From the NCBI RefSeq assembly GCF_902167145.1, contig NC_050097.1, forward strand, positions 43,446,095 to 43,510,094: a stretch of DNA of 64,000 nt, read 5' to 3'. The notes beneath the pieces were generated by a model. The model was not told the DNA's origin. It made no database searches and saw only the letters and a program-made list of their open reading frames with translations. Within the stretch, counting starts at the first letter, position 1; each line of letters begins with the position of its first letter. Both the position numbers and the translations under genes were made by a program. Below are positions 45,501-55,536 of the stretch, in pieces. The stretch is from Zea mays. Its lineage: Eukaryota > Streptophyta > Magnoliopsida > Poales > Poaceae.

Positions 45501-46020
45501 GCTGCCACCCCTTGTTCGAAGACACAAGGATGCCGGGGATGTACTGTTGCGCACGCGCCTGCCTCAACTAGAGGATGCAGCCGCCGGCCCGCACCGCCAT
45601 GGGAACTCTCCTTTTCCCCGTCGTCAAGGCAAAAGGCTCCGCAGAGAAGAGATGGGTCCACAGATCCTAGTGGGGGTCAATCCCCAAAAACCCTTCGCAA
45701 ACCGCCGCAAAGATGGCTGCTTGCGCGATGGAGTTGGGGCTGAGATTGTGCAACTCCACCCCGTAGAAATGCAGAATCGCCCGCATGAAACGACTTGCTG
45801 GCACCCCGAACCCCCGCTCGTGGAAAGAGACGAAACTCAGCACATACCCCAGCGGCGGGGACGGGGCGGCTCTGCTCAGGGGAGCAATCCACTCCGGTTG
45901 CGGGTCACCGGAGAGGGGACGAAGCAAGCCATCGGCAACAAGGGCCTCCAGATCGTCCGCCGTGATGGTGGAGAAAGGCCACGGGTCGCGCGGCGGAACG
46001 ATGGTTACCCGATCGGCCAT
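42576..46020 (-). pseudogene. Huck2 antisense gene (PF04195-type protein), multi-exon, broken
   Basis: It is transcribed opposite to gag-pol from an ATG at 46020 (MADRVTIVPPRDPWPF). The N-terminal domain has GYVLSFVSFHERGFGVPASR and ELHNLSPNSIAQAAIF, the same fold-type signature as in element A and the Zeon-type element. Exon 1 runs to about 45103 (donor GTGAGTG) and contains in-frame TAGs at 45669-45667 and 45570-45568 and a frameshift near 45145. Exon 2 starts about 45048 after CACAG and encodes a basic coiled coil, then a run of nine Asp. Later exons encode an Ala/Glu/Gln-rich coiled coil (about 43130-43410) and a last segment, RRAFAVLASHYDVDIERVSE, ending at 42576. Exon borders after exon 2 were not all fixed. 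The function is unknown. Confidence 0.65.
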
Positions 46021-47444
46021 CACCAAGCGAAGGAGGTGGCGGCAGAGCGGACAAGGTGCGCGGTTTTCTTTCTCTGGCTATTCCCTCAGGTTGCGGAAAC
46101 CTAAGCAGGAGGCGAGCAGCAGAGTAAAAAACCACCACCGGTCCCTCTTCCGAATATATAAAGGCCCGGGCAAGACCCGTTCAACACTCCGCCCGAACCC
46201 ACCGCGAAATCCAAAACTCGAAGGCGAAACGACCATTCCTCGAATGGCTCGCACAACGGCTGCCCCGCGAAACACTCGTCCAGTCGCATTAACTCTGCGG
46301 CAGGGCAGGCGACACCTTTGGCAGGCGAAGCAGGCGACGCTTCACCTCCTCCATGATGACCGCGTCAAAAAAAGGTATGCCACGTCGTTCAATTTCATAT
46401 CCCTTTTTCTCTTCCCCTTTCTCTCTCTTGCTACAGGGACTGGGAAAGGGGATACTCCGAAAGGGATCCTTCCCCGCGAAGGAAGCGGGCCCCAAGCCCC
46501 CCTACTGATCAGAGGTTCGAAGGCTGGCCCCTCGGAAGGGTTCGACAGCCGCCTCAGAGCACTCGGGCTCCGCGCCCACTACTGGTCAGAGGTTCGAAGG
46601 CTGGCCCCTCGGAAGGGTTCGACAGTCGCCTCAGGCCACTCGGGCTCTGCGCCCACTACTGATCAGGGGTTCGTAGGCTGGCCCCCGAAGGGTTCGACAG
46701 CCGCCTCAGAGCACGCAGAGCGAGGGATGACTCTGGGTACGTCCGATACATGGTCGAGGCTCGGGCTACGCTCCTGAGGTACCCTAGGACATTTCCGAGA
46801 CCAGCAGGAGCGATTATGTAACGAAATCCCATCAGAGGGAGGCATCAAGCCCTCGGACCCTATCAAACGGGACCGGGTCCGGCAAATCACCTGCAGGTAC
46901 TTTTGGAGCGCGCCTCTGGGCCACTAGCCGACCCTTATCGAACGGGGCACGGGCGTCCACTCGGATCACCCGTTAGCAACTCACTGGAGACACCATGTTC
47001 GGTGCCCTCCGAGGGCAGCATGGCGCTTTCCCCCCTCCTCCTTGCGAAAAGGCGACGAAGGGGCGTATGAAAAAAGCCGAGTCAATCCTTCACCGTCCTC
47101 TCGCTCTGTGTGGAGGCTCGGGGGCTGCTCCCGCAAACCCGGCTCCAGCCAAACCGTTGACAACGTCAACATACCAGCCCGAGAACTCGGAACCTGACTA
47201 TGCACCTGGGCAACGACTAGTTCGCATGAGGGAACCACCAGACCGGCCGAAGCATCACGAAACGCGCTAAGACCTCGGAGGAGTCAAACCACTCCCCCGA
47301 GGCCTCGGGGGCTACACCCGGCGGGTGCGCTCGCGCGCACCCACCGGAACGAAATGCAACCGAGAGAGGCCGGTCCGCTTGCAAAAAAGTGCGACAAAAG
47401 CCTCCAAGCGAGTACCAACACTCCCTTCGAGGCTCGCGGGCTAC
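46021..47444 (-). other. Huck2 region between antisense gene and 3' LTR, with its promoter and repeats
   Basis: A minus-strand TATA-like TTTATATATT at about 46162-46153 lies about 135 bp before the antisense ATG. From 46250 to 46500 the sequence matches the Huck1 region 21480-21720. Three copies of the 76-78-bp repeat lie at about 46505-46710. The remainder to the LTR is shared with Huck1 and noncoding. The polypurine-like GGCTCGCGGGCTAC precedes the LTR. Confidence 0.6.
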
Positions 47445-48787
47445 TATCGGGGACCATAATTAGGGGTACCCCCAAGACTCCTAATCTCAGCTGGTAACCC
47501 CCATCAGCACAAAGCTGCAAAGGCCTGATGGGCGCAATTCAGGTCAAGGCTCCGTCCACTCAAGGGACACGATCTCGCCTCGCCCGAGCCTAGCCTCGGG
47601 CAAAGATAGTAGACCCAGGCAGATTCACGCCTCGCCCGAAGGCCTCCTCAAGCAACGGGCGCACCTCCGACTCGCCCGAGGCCCAGCTCGGGAAGGCTTC
47701 GCGGAGAAGCAACCTTGGCCAAGATCGCCTCGCCAGCCGACCGAATCGCAGGAGCATTCAATGCAAGGATCGCCTGACACCTTATCCTGATGGACGCTCC
47801 TCAGTCGGCAGGGCCGAAGTGACCGCAGTCACTTCGCCGCTCCACTGGCTGACCTGACAGGAAAACAGTGCCGCCTGCGCTGCTCCGACTGTTGTGCCAC
47901 CCGTCAGGGTGAGGCTGACAGCCGCCAAGTCCGGCCTCAGGCGCCATAGGAAACTCCGCCTCGCCTGACCCCAGGGCTCGGACTCAACCTCGACCTCGGA
48001 CGATGGTCTCTGCCTTGCCCGACCCCAGGGCTCGGACTCAACCTCGACCTCGGACGACGGACTCCGCCTCGCCCGACCCCAGGGCTCGGACTCAGCCTCG
48101 ACCTCGGAGGAATCACCGCCTCGCCCGACCTTGGGCTCGGACCGACCACACCATAGGGGGGGCATCATTACCCTACCCCTAGCTAGCTCAGGCTACGGGG
48201 AACAAGACTAGCATCCCATCTGGCTCGTCCCGATAAAACAAGTAATGATGGCACCCCGCGTGCTCCATGACGACGGCGGTTCTCAGCCCCTTACGGAAGC
48301 AAGGAGACGTCAGCAAGGATCCGACAGCCCTGACAGTTGTGCTTCCACAGGGCTCAAGCGCTCCTCCGACGGCCACGACATCACATGAACAGGGCGCCAA
48401 AACCTCTCTGACAGCCACGTCGGCCTGTACATAGGACTCTGGCTCCCCTCTGCTAGACACGTTAGCACATTGCTACACCCCCCCCATTGTACACCTGGAC
48501 CCTCTCCTTACATCTATAAAAGGAAGGTCCAGGGCCCTCGTACGAGAGGGTGGCCGTGCGGGAGAACGGGCCGACGCACAAGGCTCTCGCTCTCTCTCTC
48601 TCCCTCGCGAATGCTTGTAACCCCCTACTGCAAGCGCATCCGCCCTGGGCGCAGGACAACACAAGGCCGCGGTTCCCCTTACTGTTTTCCCCCTTGTGTT
48701 CCGTCTCGCGCCGACCCATCTGGGTTAGGACACGCAACGACAATTTACTCGTCGATCCAGGGACCCCCCGGGGTCGAAACGCCGACA
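47445..48787 (+). repeat. 3' LTR of Huck2 (1,343 bp)
   Basis: It starts TATCGGGGACCATAAT, with A in place of the usual G at position 2, and ends CGAAACGCCGACA. Three 54-bp units are present instead of five. AGTGA at 48788-48792 is the right TSD copy. Confidence 0.93.
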
Positions 48788-48792
48788 AGTGA

Positions 48793-49283
48793 TAAAAAAT
48801 TCAGAATATTTCGAGCTCGTTTGCTGGTACTCCTTTGGAAACGCTCCTTTGATTTCTACTAGTGCTGAAAAATCTGCGCTATTTATAGAACTGCCATTCT
48901 GCTAGTTTGTTACTTTTATCTTGTTGTGCTTCGATAGGACACGTCTTAGCTAGCAATTGTGACTTGTGCTTTGGACACTTATTGAACTTCGCTAATCTGC
49001 ACTCGATTTTTTCTAATCCTTGATATTAATTTTTGGCCTCCCAAGCTCCACATACTTTCTTCTGATCAATACAGTTGTGACCTTGCAATCATGGTGTCAC
49101 TACCTTTTGGTAAGTATCACGAACCAGCCTCCGATTGTACCATCCTTTGCTTGTATTTCGTCAGACACTTGTAAGAGTTTGGTAAGATACATTAGAGTGT
49201 GTTCCTATGTTCCACCTGAGAGGAGCGTGTAGTGAGATTATTAGGGATAACCATCATCGTTTGTTTCCTGTTTTTGTGTTTCG
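48793..49283 (+). other. CRM 5' leader, second part
   Basis: AT-rich untranslated leader that continues from 34104 and leads to the gag ATG. The leader is about 1.26 kb in all. No feature besides short open frames is seen. Confidence 0.7.
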
Positions 49284-50672
49284 ATGGCAGGCGACGACGA
49301 GGAAGCAAGGATCCCTACAGACTTCAATGAATGTGTTAGCCGCCAAGATCTTGAGGCAAACAACAAGCTCCTGAAGGAGCAAATGGAGGAGACGGTCCAC
49401 AAGTCAGTGCATGATGCCTTCATTGACATGAACCTTGGCAAGACTTACGAGAGGTTGGATCGACGATTGTCCCAGATTGTCGACAGACTTGATGTGTTGG
49501 AGACACAACAACAAGCACCGCCGCCACCACCACCTCCTCGTCCATGTCTTCCCGATGATGCTATGTTTGATGAAGAAGGTAATTATGATGAAGCGGCCAC
49601 CAGAGATTTGTGCCTATGTCGCCTTCTTCATCAAAACACAGAAGGTATGCCACACCAACACCGCCAGCAAGGTAATAACAATCGTGCTCCTGACGACCCT
49701 TATGCTAAGATTAAATTTTCTATACCATCTTTTTCGGGTCATTATGATGCTGAGGGATATCTTGATTGGGAGATGATGATAGAACAGAAATCTGCTGCCC
49801 ACCTTGTACCTGAACAACATCAAGTTAGACAAGCCACTAGTGAATTTAAAGATTTTGCTATTGTTTGGTGGACTGGTCTAGTTGGGGATGGTAGAGCACC
49901 TACAACTTGGGAAGACCTTAAGGTAGCTATGCACGATAGATTTGTTCCCCCATCTTATCATAGAGAATTACGTAAGAAATTGATGTGTTTAGAGCAAGGG
50001 GATAAATCTGTTCAAGATTATTATGCTGAGCTTCAGAAGGGATTGCAGCGTTGTGGGATAGTAGAGGGACATGAGGACGCTCTTTGCCGTTTTTATTCAG
50101 GTTTGCGGCGTGACATTCAGGACATTGTGGATTACAAAGATTTTAACATTGTCAACAAGTTGTTCCAGTTTGCTATGCTTGCAGAGAAAGAATTGCAGGG
50201 ACGCCAACATCGACCTAGGACTACTTTTGGCGCCTCCTCTACATCACGGACGAACACACCTGCCTCGAGTCATACACCTTCGACCACTACAGCGCCCACG
50301 CGACCTCCTTCGACACCTTCTGCACATGTTGGTAAACTTCCTTTGCAGGTACCCACCAAGAAACAGAATTCACCAGCACCTGTAGCACCTTCCAGTGGTC
50401 ATTCTTCGGGTATTGTTTGCCACCGTTGTCATGGGATTGGTCATGTGAAGAAGGATTGCCCGAGTCAGCGAACATACATTGCTACGGATGATGGCTACAT
50501 TAGTGCTTCCGACGGTGAGGATAACGATGATGACTCCAGTGATGTTGCTACTAATGATGATGCTATGCTTGGTGCTGATGCTACGGTGAACCTTCGAAGC
50601 ATCATGGTGCAGCGTGTTCTTAGTGCTCATCTTGAATCATCAGAGAAGCAGCAACACCATAATTTGTTCTAG
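49284..50672 (+). CDS. gag: CRM gag
   Basis: The frame is open for 462 codons from ATG 49284 (MAGDDEEARIPTDFNECV). Residues about 20-75 form a coiled coil with the heptad-like LSQIVDRLDVLETQQQ, then a polyproline. The gag core is at about 140-290 (FSIPSFSGHYDAEGYLDWE, VWWTGLVGDGRAPTTWEDLK). A classical CCHC knuckle C-X2-C-X4-H-X4-C (CHRCHGIGHVKKDC) is at about 379-392. The frame ends at TAG 50670-50672, and translation continues in frame into protease right after it. The stop therefore looks like a single nonsense change, probably C-to-T, rather than a normal gag end. Gag would package CRM RNA. Confidence 0.9.
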   Translation: MAGDDEEARIPTDFNECVSRQDLEANNKLLKEQMEETVHKSVHDAFIDMNLGKTYERLDRRLSQIVDRLDVLETQQQAPPPPPPPRPCLPDDAMFDEEGNYDEAATRDLCLCRLLHQNTEGMPHQHRQQGNNNRAPDDPYAKIKFSIPSFSGHYDAEGYLDWEMMIEQKSAAHLVPEQHQVRQATSEFKDFAIVWWTGLVGDGRAPTTWEDLKVAMHDRFVPPSYHRELRKKLMCLEQGDKSVQDYYAELQKGLQRCGIVEGHEDALCRFYSGLRRDIQDIVDYKDFNIVNKLFQFAMLAEKELQGRQHRPRTTFGASSTSRTNTPASSHTPSTTTAPTRPPSTPSAHVGKLPLQVPTKKQNSPAPVAPSSGHSSGIVCHRCHGIGHVKKDCPSQRTYIATDDGYISASDGEDNDDDSSDVATNDDAMLGADATVNLRSIMVQRVLSAHLESSEKQQHHNLF

Positions 50673-53600
50673 ACTTTCTTCGCCATCGAGAATCGGCGTG
50701 CACGTGTTATTATTGATGGTGGAAGCTGCAATAATTTGGTGAGTTCAGATTTGGTCAAGAAGCTTGGCTTGACCACACGTCCACGGTCACATCCATACCA
50801 CATTCAGTGGATCAATGATTCAGGCAAGGTTAAGGTAACACACATGGTACGAGTGCATTTCTCCATTGGTATGTATTCTGATTATGCGGATTGCGATGTA
50901 GTACCTATGGAAGCTTGTTCTCTTTTGTTGGGTAGACCTTGGGAATATGATACTGATGCACGTCACCATGGTAGGAGTAATACATACACTTTTAGGCATA
51001 AAGATAAAAACATTACTTTGCTACCTTTGACTCTTGCTGAAATTGTACAAGCTGATAAAGATAGAGCTGCAAATACCCATAAAGAACCAACTAATGAGAC
51101 AGAAATTCAACAACAAATTAAATTGAAAGCTCCTGTCATGCTTGCTACTAAATCTGATCTTCTTGAAACTCATGCTACTGATGCTTGTTGCTATGCCTTG
51201 GTTTGCAAAGATGCTTTCTTTGCTATTGATGATATTGCTAGCACTTTGCCTGCATCTGTGACTAACCTTTTGCAGCAGTTCCGAGATGTTTTTCCCTCTG
51301 AGTTACCTCCAGGACTTCCTCCCATTCGTGGGATTGAGCACCAGATTGATTTGATTCCTGGAGCGAGCTTGCCCAACCGTGCTGCATATCGAGCAAATCC
51401 TGAGGAGACTAAGGAGATTCAGTGCCAAGTCCAAAACCTTTTGGACCGCGGGTATGTACATAAGATCCTTAGTCCTTGTTTTGTTCCTGTCATTTTGGTT
51501 CCAAAGAAAGATGGTAGTTGGCGCCTGTGTGTAGATTGTAGAGGCATTAACAACATTACTATCCGGTACCGTCATCCTATTCCTCGATTAGATGATATGT
51601 TTGATGAGTTAAGTGGTTCTAAAATATTTTCTAAGATTGATTTGCACAGTGGATACCACCAAATTAGAATGAAATTAGGCGATGAATGGAAAACTGCTTT
51701 TAAAACTAAGTTCAACTTGTATGAGTGGTTAGTGATGCCATTTGGATTAACTAATGCCCCTAGTACTTTTATGCGTTTGATGAACGAGGTTTTGTGCCCA
51801 TTTATTGGAAATTTTGTGGTGGTTTATTTTGATGATATCTTGATCTACAACACTTGTTTATCTGAACATCTTGACCATCTACGTGCTGTTTTTGATGCTT
51901 TGCGCGCCGCACGCTTATTTGCTAACCTTGACAAATGCACCTTTTGCACCGAACGCGTATCGTTTCTTGGCTATGTTGTCACTACACAGGGTATTGAGGT
52001 TGATGAGGCCAAGGTGCATGCTATTCAGAGTTGGCCAATGCCATCGACGGTGACACAAGTACAGAGTTTTCTTGGACTTGCAGGATTTTATAGTCGTTTC
52101 GTGAAGGATTTCAGCACCATCGCTGCCCCATTACATGAGTTGACCAAGAAGGGTGTTTCATTTAATTGGGGGCAGTCACAAGAGGATTCTTTTGCTCTTT
52201 TAAAAGAGAAGCTTACTCACACGCCACTACTCCAACTTCCTGACTTTGGTAAGACTTTTGAACTCGAATGTGATGCAAGTGGAGTTGGCATTGGTGCTGT
52301 TTTGATGCAAGAAGGTAAACCCGTTGCATATTTTAGTGAAAAATTGAATGGTCCTATTCTTAATTATTCTACTTATGATAAAAGAATTATATGCTCTCAT
52401 ACGATCTTTGCAAACATGGAAACATTATTTGTGGTCTAAGGAATTTGTTATTCATTCTGATCATGAGTCACTTAAGCATCTTCGTAGTCAAACAAATCTG
52501 AACCGTAGACATGCTAAGTGGGTAGAATTTCTTGAAACTTTTCCTTACATCATTAAATATAAAAAGGGGAATGATAATGTGATTGTCGATGCTTTGTCTA
52601 GACGCTATGCTATGTTGTCTCAACTTGATTGTCGTATTTTTGGACTTGAAACAATTAAGAGACAATATGCTTTTGATGATGATTTTAAAGAGGTTGCATT
52701 AAATTGTAAAGAGGGCCATACATGGAATAAATTTGTGCTAAATGATGGATACTTGTTTAGAGCTAACCGCCTATGCATTCTAGTTGGTTCGGTTCGTCTT
52801 TTGTTGTTGCAGGAAGCGCATGGTGGTGGTTTGATGGGTCACTTCGGTGCCAAGAAGACGGAGGTTGTGCTGTCCACACACTTCTTTTGGCCTCGAATGC
52901 GGCGTGATGTTGAGCGCTTTGTAGCAAGATGCACGACGTGTCAAAAAGCTAAGTCCCGATTGAACCCACATGGTTTATATATGCCTCTTCCTATTCCTTC
53001 AGTTCCGTGGGTGGATATTTCTATGGATTTTGTTTTGGGATTGCCTAGGACGAAGAGGGGGAGCGATAGTGTTTTTGTTGTCGTTGATCGTTTTTTCTAA
53101 GATGGCACATTTTATACCTTGTCACAAAACGGATGATGCCATTCATATTGCTAACCTCTTTTTCAAAGAGATTGTTCGTTTGCATGGTATGCCTACTACT
53201 ATTGTTTCAGATCGTGATGTAAAATTCTTGAGTCATTTTTGGCGTACTCTATGGAACAAATTGGGAACAAAATTGTTGTTTTCTACTACTTGTCATCCCC
53301 AAACTGATGGACAAACAGAAGTTGTGAATAGAACATTTTCTGCAATGCTGCGAGCAATATTGAAGAAAAACTTGAAAATGTGGGAAGAGAGTTTGTTGCA
53401 TGTGGAGTTTGCATATAATCGGGCGGAACACTCCACCACCAAGGTAAGTCCTTTTCAGATAGTGTATGGTTTTAACCCTCATGCTCCTATTGATCTTTTG
53501 CCTCTACCTACTACCGAGCAAGTACATAGTGATGCTAAGGAGCGTGCTGACTTTATTTTGAAACTTCATGCTTCAACTAAAGCAAACATTGAAAAGATGA

Positions 53601-53917
53601 CTGAAAAATATAGAATTGCTGGTAGTCAAGGTAGAAAACAAGTTAAGCTTGAAGTGGGTGATTTAGTGTGGTTGCACTTGAGAAAAGATAGATTTCCAGA
53701 GTTAAGAAAGTCTAAATTGATGCCACATGTTGCTGGTCCATATAAGATTTTGGAGAAAATAAATGATAATGCATATAAACTTGAGTTGCCTCCCGAGTTC
53801 CGGGTTAGTCCTACATTTAACATTGCAGATTTGAAACCGTATTTGGGGGAAGAAGATGAGCTTGAGTCGTTCAAGAGGGGGAGGATGATGAGGACATCAC
53901 TTCTATACATACAATGA
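50673..53917 (+). pseudogene. pol: CRM protease, RT, RNase H and integrase, broken by frameshifts
   Basis: Protease begins at once with VIIDGGSCNNLVSSDL (about 50708) and has LLLGRPWEYD. RT has SWRLCVDCRGINNITIRYRH and YFDDILIY (near 51828). RNase H has FELECDASGVGIGAVLMQ. A one-base gain near 52378 shifts the frame inside RNase H. Integrase has a zinc finger ending CTTCQKAK and catalytic positions in [18 protein letters not shown] and HPQTDGQTEVVNRTF, with a second one-base gain near 53090. The C-terminal part (GDLVWLHLRKDRFPELRKSK, then ADLKPYLGEEDE) is typical of chromoviruses. A third shift near 53865 makes the frame miss the CR motif and end at 53917 inside the 3' LTR. It has no chromodomain, as in CRM elements. 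Confidence 0.9.
53872..53885 (+). other. CRM polypurine tract
   Basis: The purine run AAGAGGGGGAGGA lies directly before the LTR start TGATGAGG at 53886. It also lies inside the integrase coding sequence, as is usual in CRM elements. Confidence 0.85.
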
Positions 53918-53963
53918 ATGGACCGATAACACGATCACGTGCACGACAGCTAATTCTCCAGGT
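53884..53963 (+). other. CR targeting motif encoded across the 3' LTR
   Basis: In the frame next to the one that ends at 53917, the sequence reads DDEDITSIHTMNGP then ITRSRARQLILQ. This matches the CR motif that replaces the chromodomain at the integrase C-terminus of CRM clade A elements and is thought to guide integration to centromeric chromatin. It is encoded by the first 80 bases of the LTR. The same sequence is present in the 5' LTR copy (18325 onward). Confidence 0.75.
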
Positions 53964-54775
53964 ACGTTTTTCCCTAGTCAATTGTGTTTCAGAGCTTACG
54001 CTTGGGGCCATGGATGTTTTGATGATTAGGAACCTTGATGAGGACCAGCAAGGACTTGGGAAAGGCCTAGGTGTTGAGGAGGAGGAGCAAGGGCGCCCAC
54101 AACAGGAAGGAGATCAAGTCCGACTCGGCTACGACTCCATCTCGGGTTCTAGGACCAGTCTGCACTAAAATGGATGCCCAAGATGCATCCGGACTTCGAT
54201 TGCGACGGACTTGATATGGTTGGAAAGATAAGGAGATTATCTAACCAACCCAACTGGTTTCACCCTAAAATTCGTCTGGAGTCAATGGGAATCGTCGAAA
54301 CAAGTCAGCGTTCAGATTCTGTTTTGGTGCTGCGACACCGTCTGTTGGGCCGTTGGGCCGTGTATCGCGTCGGAGCCCATTAGGGGCGAGTCCAGGGGTC
54401 ACGCACGCCCTAATACTCTATTTATTCAGCAGCAGCCGCCACATTAGGGTTGGGTTTTGCTTAAGTTTAGATCTGTTGAGAATAGTCGCCGTAGATCGGT
54501 TTGTGAGACCCCAACTTGTGAGCTTATTCATTCATCCGCAATATTCTAGATTGTGTTCTTTCTTATTCTTGCTTGTGTCTTCGATTCGCAGGCAAGGATT
54601 AGCCTTCGTGGCGAGGTCAATCGCGCAGTGCATGATTGATAACCAGAGGAGGAGTGGTGTTGCGATTACGGGGTTCTAGTCGTGTTGATTGGAAGTCGGA
54701 TCGTTTGTGTGACATCTCCACCAAATCGATAGTTATCTTCACTTGACGGAAGATCGGGCACCCTCGTTCCTATCA
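53886..54775 (+). repeat. 3' LTR of CRM (890 bp)
   Basis: TGATGAGGACATCAC to TTCCTATCA, uninterrupted. TSD AAACG follows at 54776-54780. Confidence 0.94.
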
Positions 54776-54780
54776 AAACG

Positions 54781-55359
54781 GGAGAGAAAGGAAAGTGAGA
54801 GAAGATAAGGTGAAACGAGAGAGAGGAAAGTGAGAGAAGATAAAGTTGATTCGCGGATTAAGATAAAAAAATATAACTTCCTAGAGTAAAGTCGTAGGAT
54901 GTTACGTAACTTCGTAGAGGTTGTACATGTACTCTAGGAAGTTAATTAACTTTCTAGAGCAGGCCGTAGGAAGTTAGCTTTTTGTTTGACTGGTCAAAAG
55001 CTGAAAGCTCACTTCCTAGAGGAGGCCGTAGGACGTTAGCATGGGCAGCTAACTTTTTAGAGGCGGCCGTAGGAAGTTAGTGGCTCGTTTGACCGCACCC
55101 GCGGATCAGCAACTGAAAGCTAACTTCCTAGAGGAGGCCGTAGGAAGTTAGCTGCCCATGCTAACTTCCTAGAGTCGGCCGTAGGAAGTTAGTGGCTCGC
55201 CTGACCGCACACACGGGTCAGCATGTGAAATACCGTAGGAAGTTATGTTTATTTACTAGAGCTACCAGTTGCCTCTCGGAAGTTATTTATTTCCTACAGT
55301 TTGTTATAAAAGCTGTAGGAAGTTAAAAACCGTAGGAAGTGTATGTTTTTGGTGTAGTG
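54781..55359. repeat. CACTA right end with subterminal repeats
   Basis: At least fifteen copies of CTTCCTAGAG / CCGTAGGAAGTTA-type motifs occur in both orientations from 54870 to 55345, then the TIR ending GGTGTAGTG. The first 60 bp are purine-rich (GAGAGAAAGGAAAGTGAGAG, partly duplicated). Confidence 0.88.
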
Positions 55360-55362
55360 GGA

Positions 55363-55485
55363 GAATCTAATGGTATACATTTGATATCGTAAATGTTATT
55401 ACTTCATTGTATAAATTTTGTCAAACATGAAAAAACTTTGACCCTCAAGAATCTTGGAATGACTTATATTTTGGGACGGAGGGAG
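55363..55485. mobile_element. One end of a Stowaway MITE
   Basis: The segment ends CTTATATTTTGGGACGGAGG and GAG before TA, which is the reverse complement of the grass Stowaway end CTCCCTCCGT. The adjoining sequence (GACCCTCAAG, TTTGTCAAAC) is also typical. The CACTA TSD lies at its left edge, so the CACTA probably inserted in or beside it. The other half is not recognisable left of 2502. Confidence 0.7.
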
Positions 55486-55536
55486 TATTTTTTATAGACT
55501 ATTCATCTCCTTTAGCCATCTAACTCTTTCAGTGCC

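Larger units (their letters stand above)
34105..48787 (+). mobile_element. Huck2: Huck-type Gypsy retrotransposon in the CRM leader
   Basis: The 14,683-bp element has LTRs 34105-35550 (1,446 bp) and 47445-48787 (1,343 bp). The flanking pentamers AATGA and AGTGA match at 4 of 5 bases. Rightward order is 5' LTR, primer site, intact gag-protease, pol with two frameshifts, convergent antisense gene, repeats, 3' LTR. LTR length differs mainly because the 3' LTR has two fewer copies of a 54-bp unit. The 3' LTR begins TATCGG instead of TGTCGG. By-eye divergence over 400 sampled bases is about 3%. Together with Huck1 it forms a large inverted repeat. Confidence 0.93.
18325..54775 (+). mobile_element. 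CRM-type chromovirus (centromeric retrotransposon clade), interrupted twice
   Basis: LTRs start TGATGAGGACATCAC and end TCGTTCCTATCA. The 5' LTR is split by Huck1 (18325-18731 plus 32849-33331) and the 3' LTR is 53886-54775. Both are exactly 890 bp. The TSD is AAACG at 18320-18324 and 54776-54780. Without the two Huck insertions the element is 7,646 bp, the usual CRM size. Its primer site fits initiator tRNA-Met, the integrase tail carries a CR motif overlapping the 3' LTR, and the TGATGARGACAT start is typical of CRM/CRR elements. By-eye LTR differences are about 48 of 890. It is the oldest dated retroelement here, consistent with being host to both Hucks. CRM clade members favour centromeres, but this copy sits in a CACTA and the chromosomal position is unknown. 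Confidence 0.88.
2502..55359. mobile_element. CACTA (En/Spm-type) DNA transposon, split by nested retroelements
   Basis: The left end reads CACTACACTAAAA (2502-2514) and the right end is its near inverted copy, TTTTTGGTGTAGTG (55346-55359). The 3-bp target duplication GGA is present at 2499-2501 and 55360-55362. Both ends carry many direct and inverted copies of a TAGGAAGTTA-type motif, the subterminal repeats expected for transposase binding. After removing nested elements and their TSDs, its own DNA is 2502-2978, 14570-18324 and 54781-55359, 4,811 bp. I see no transposase (TnpA or TnpD-like) frame, so it is probably non-autonomous. It carries a captured RER1 exon, a solo LTR and MITEs. Mutual agreement of ends, TSD and subterminal repeats makes this call strong. 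Confidence 0.88.
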
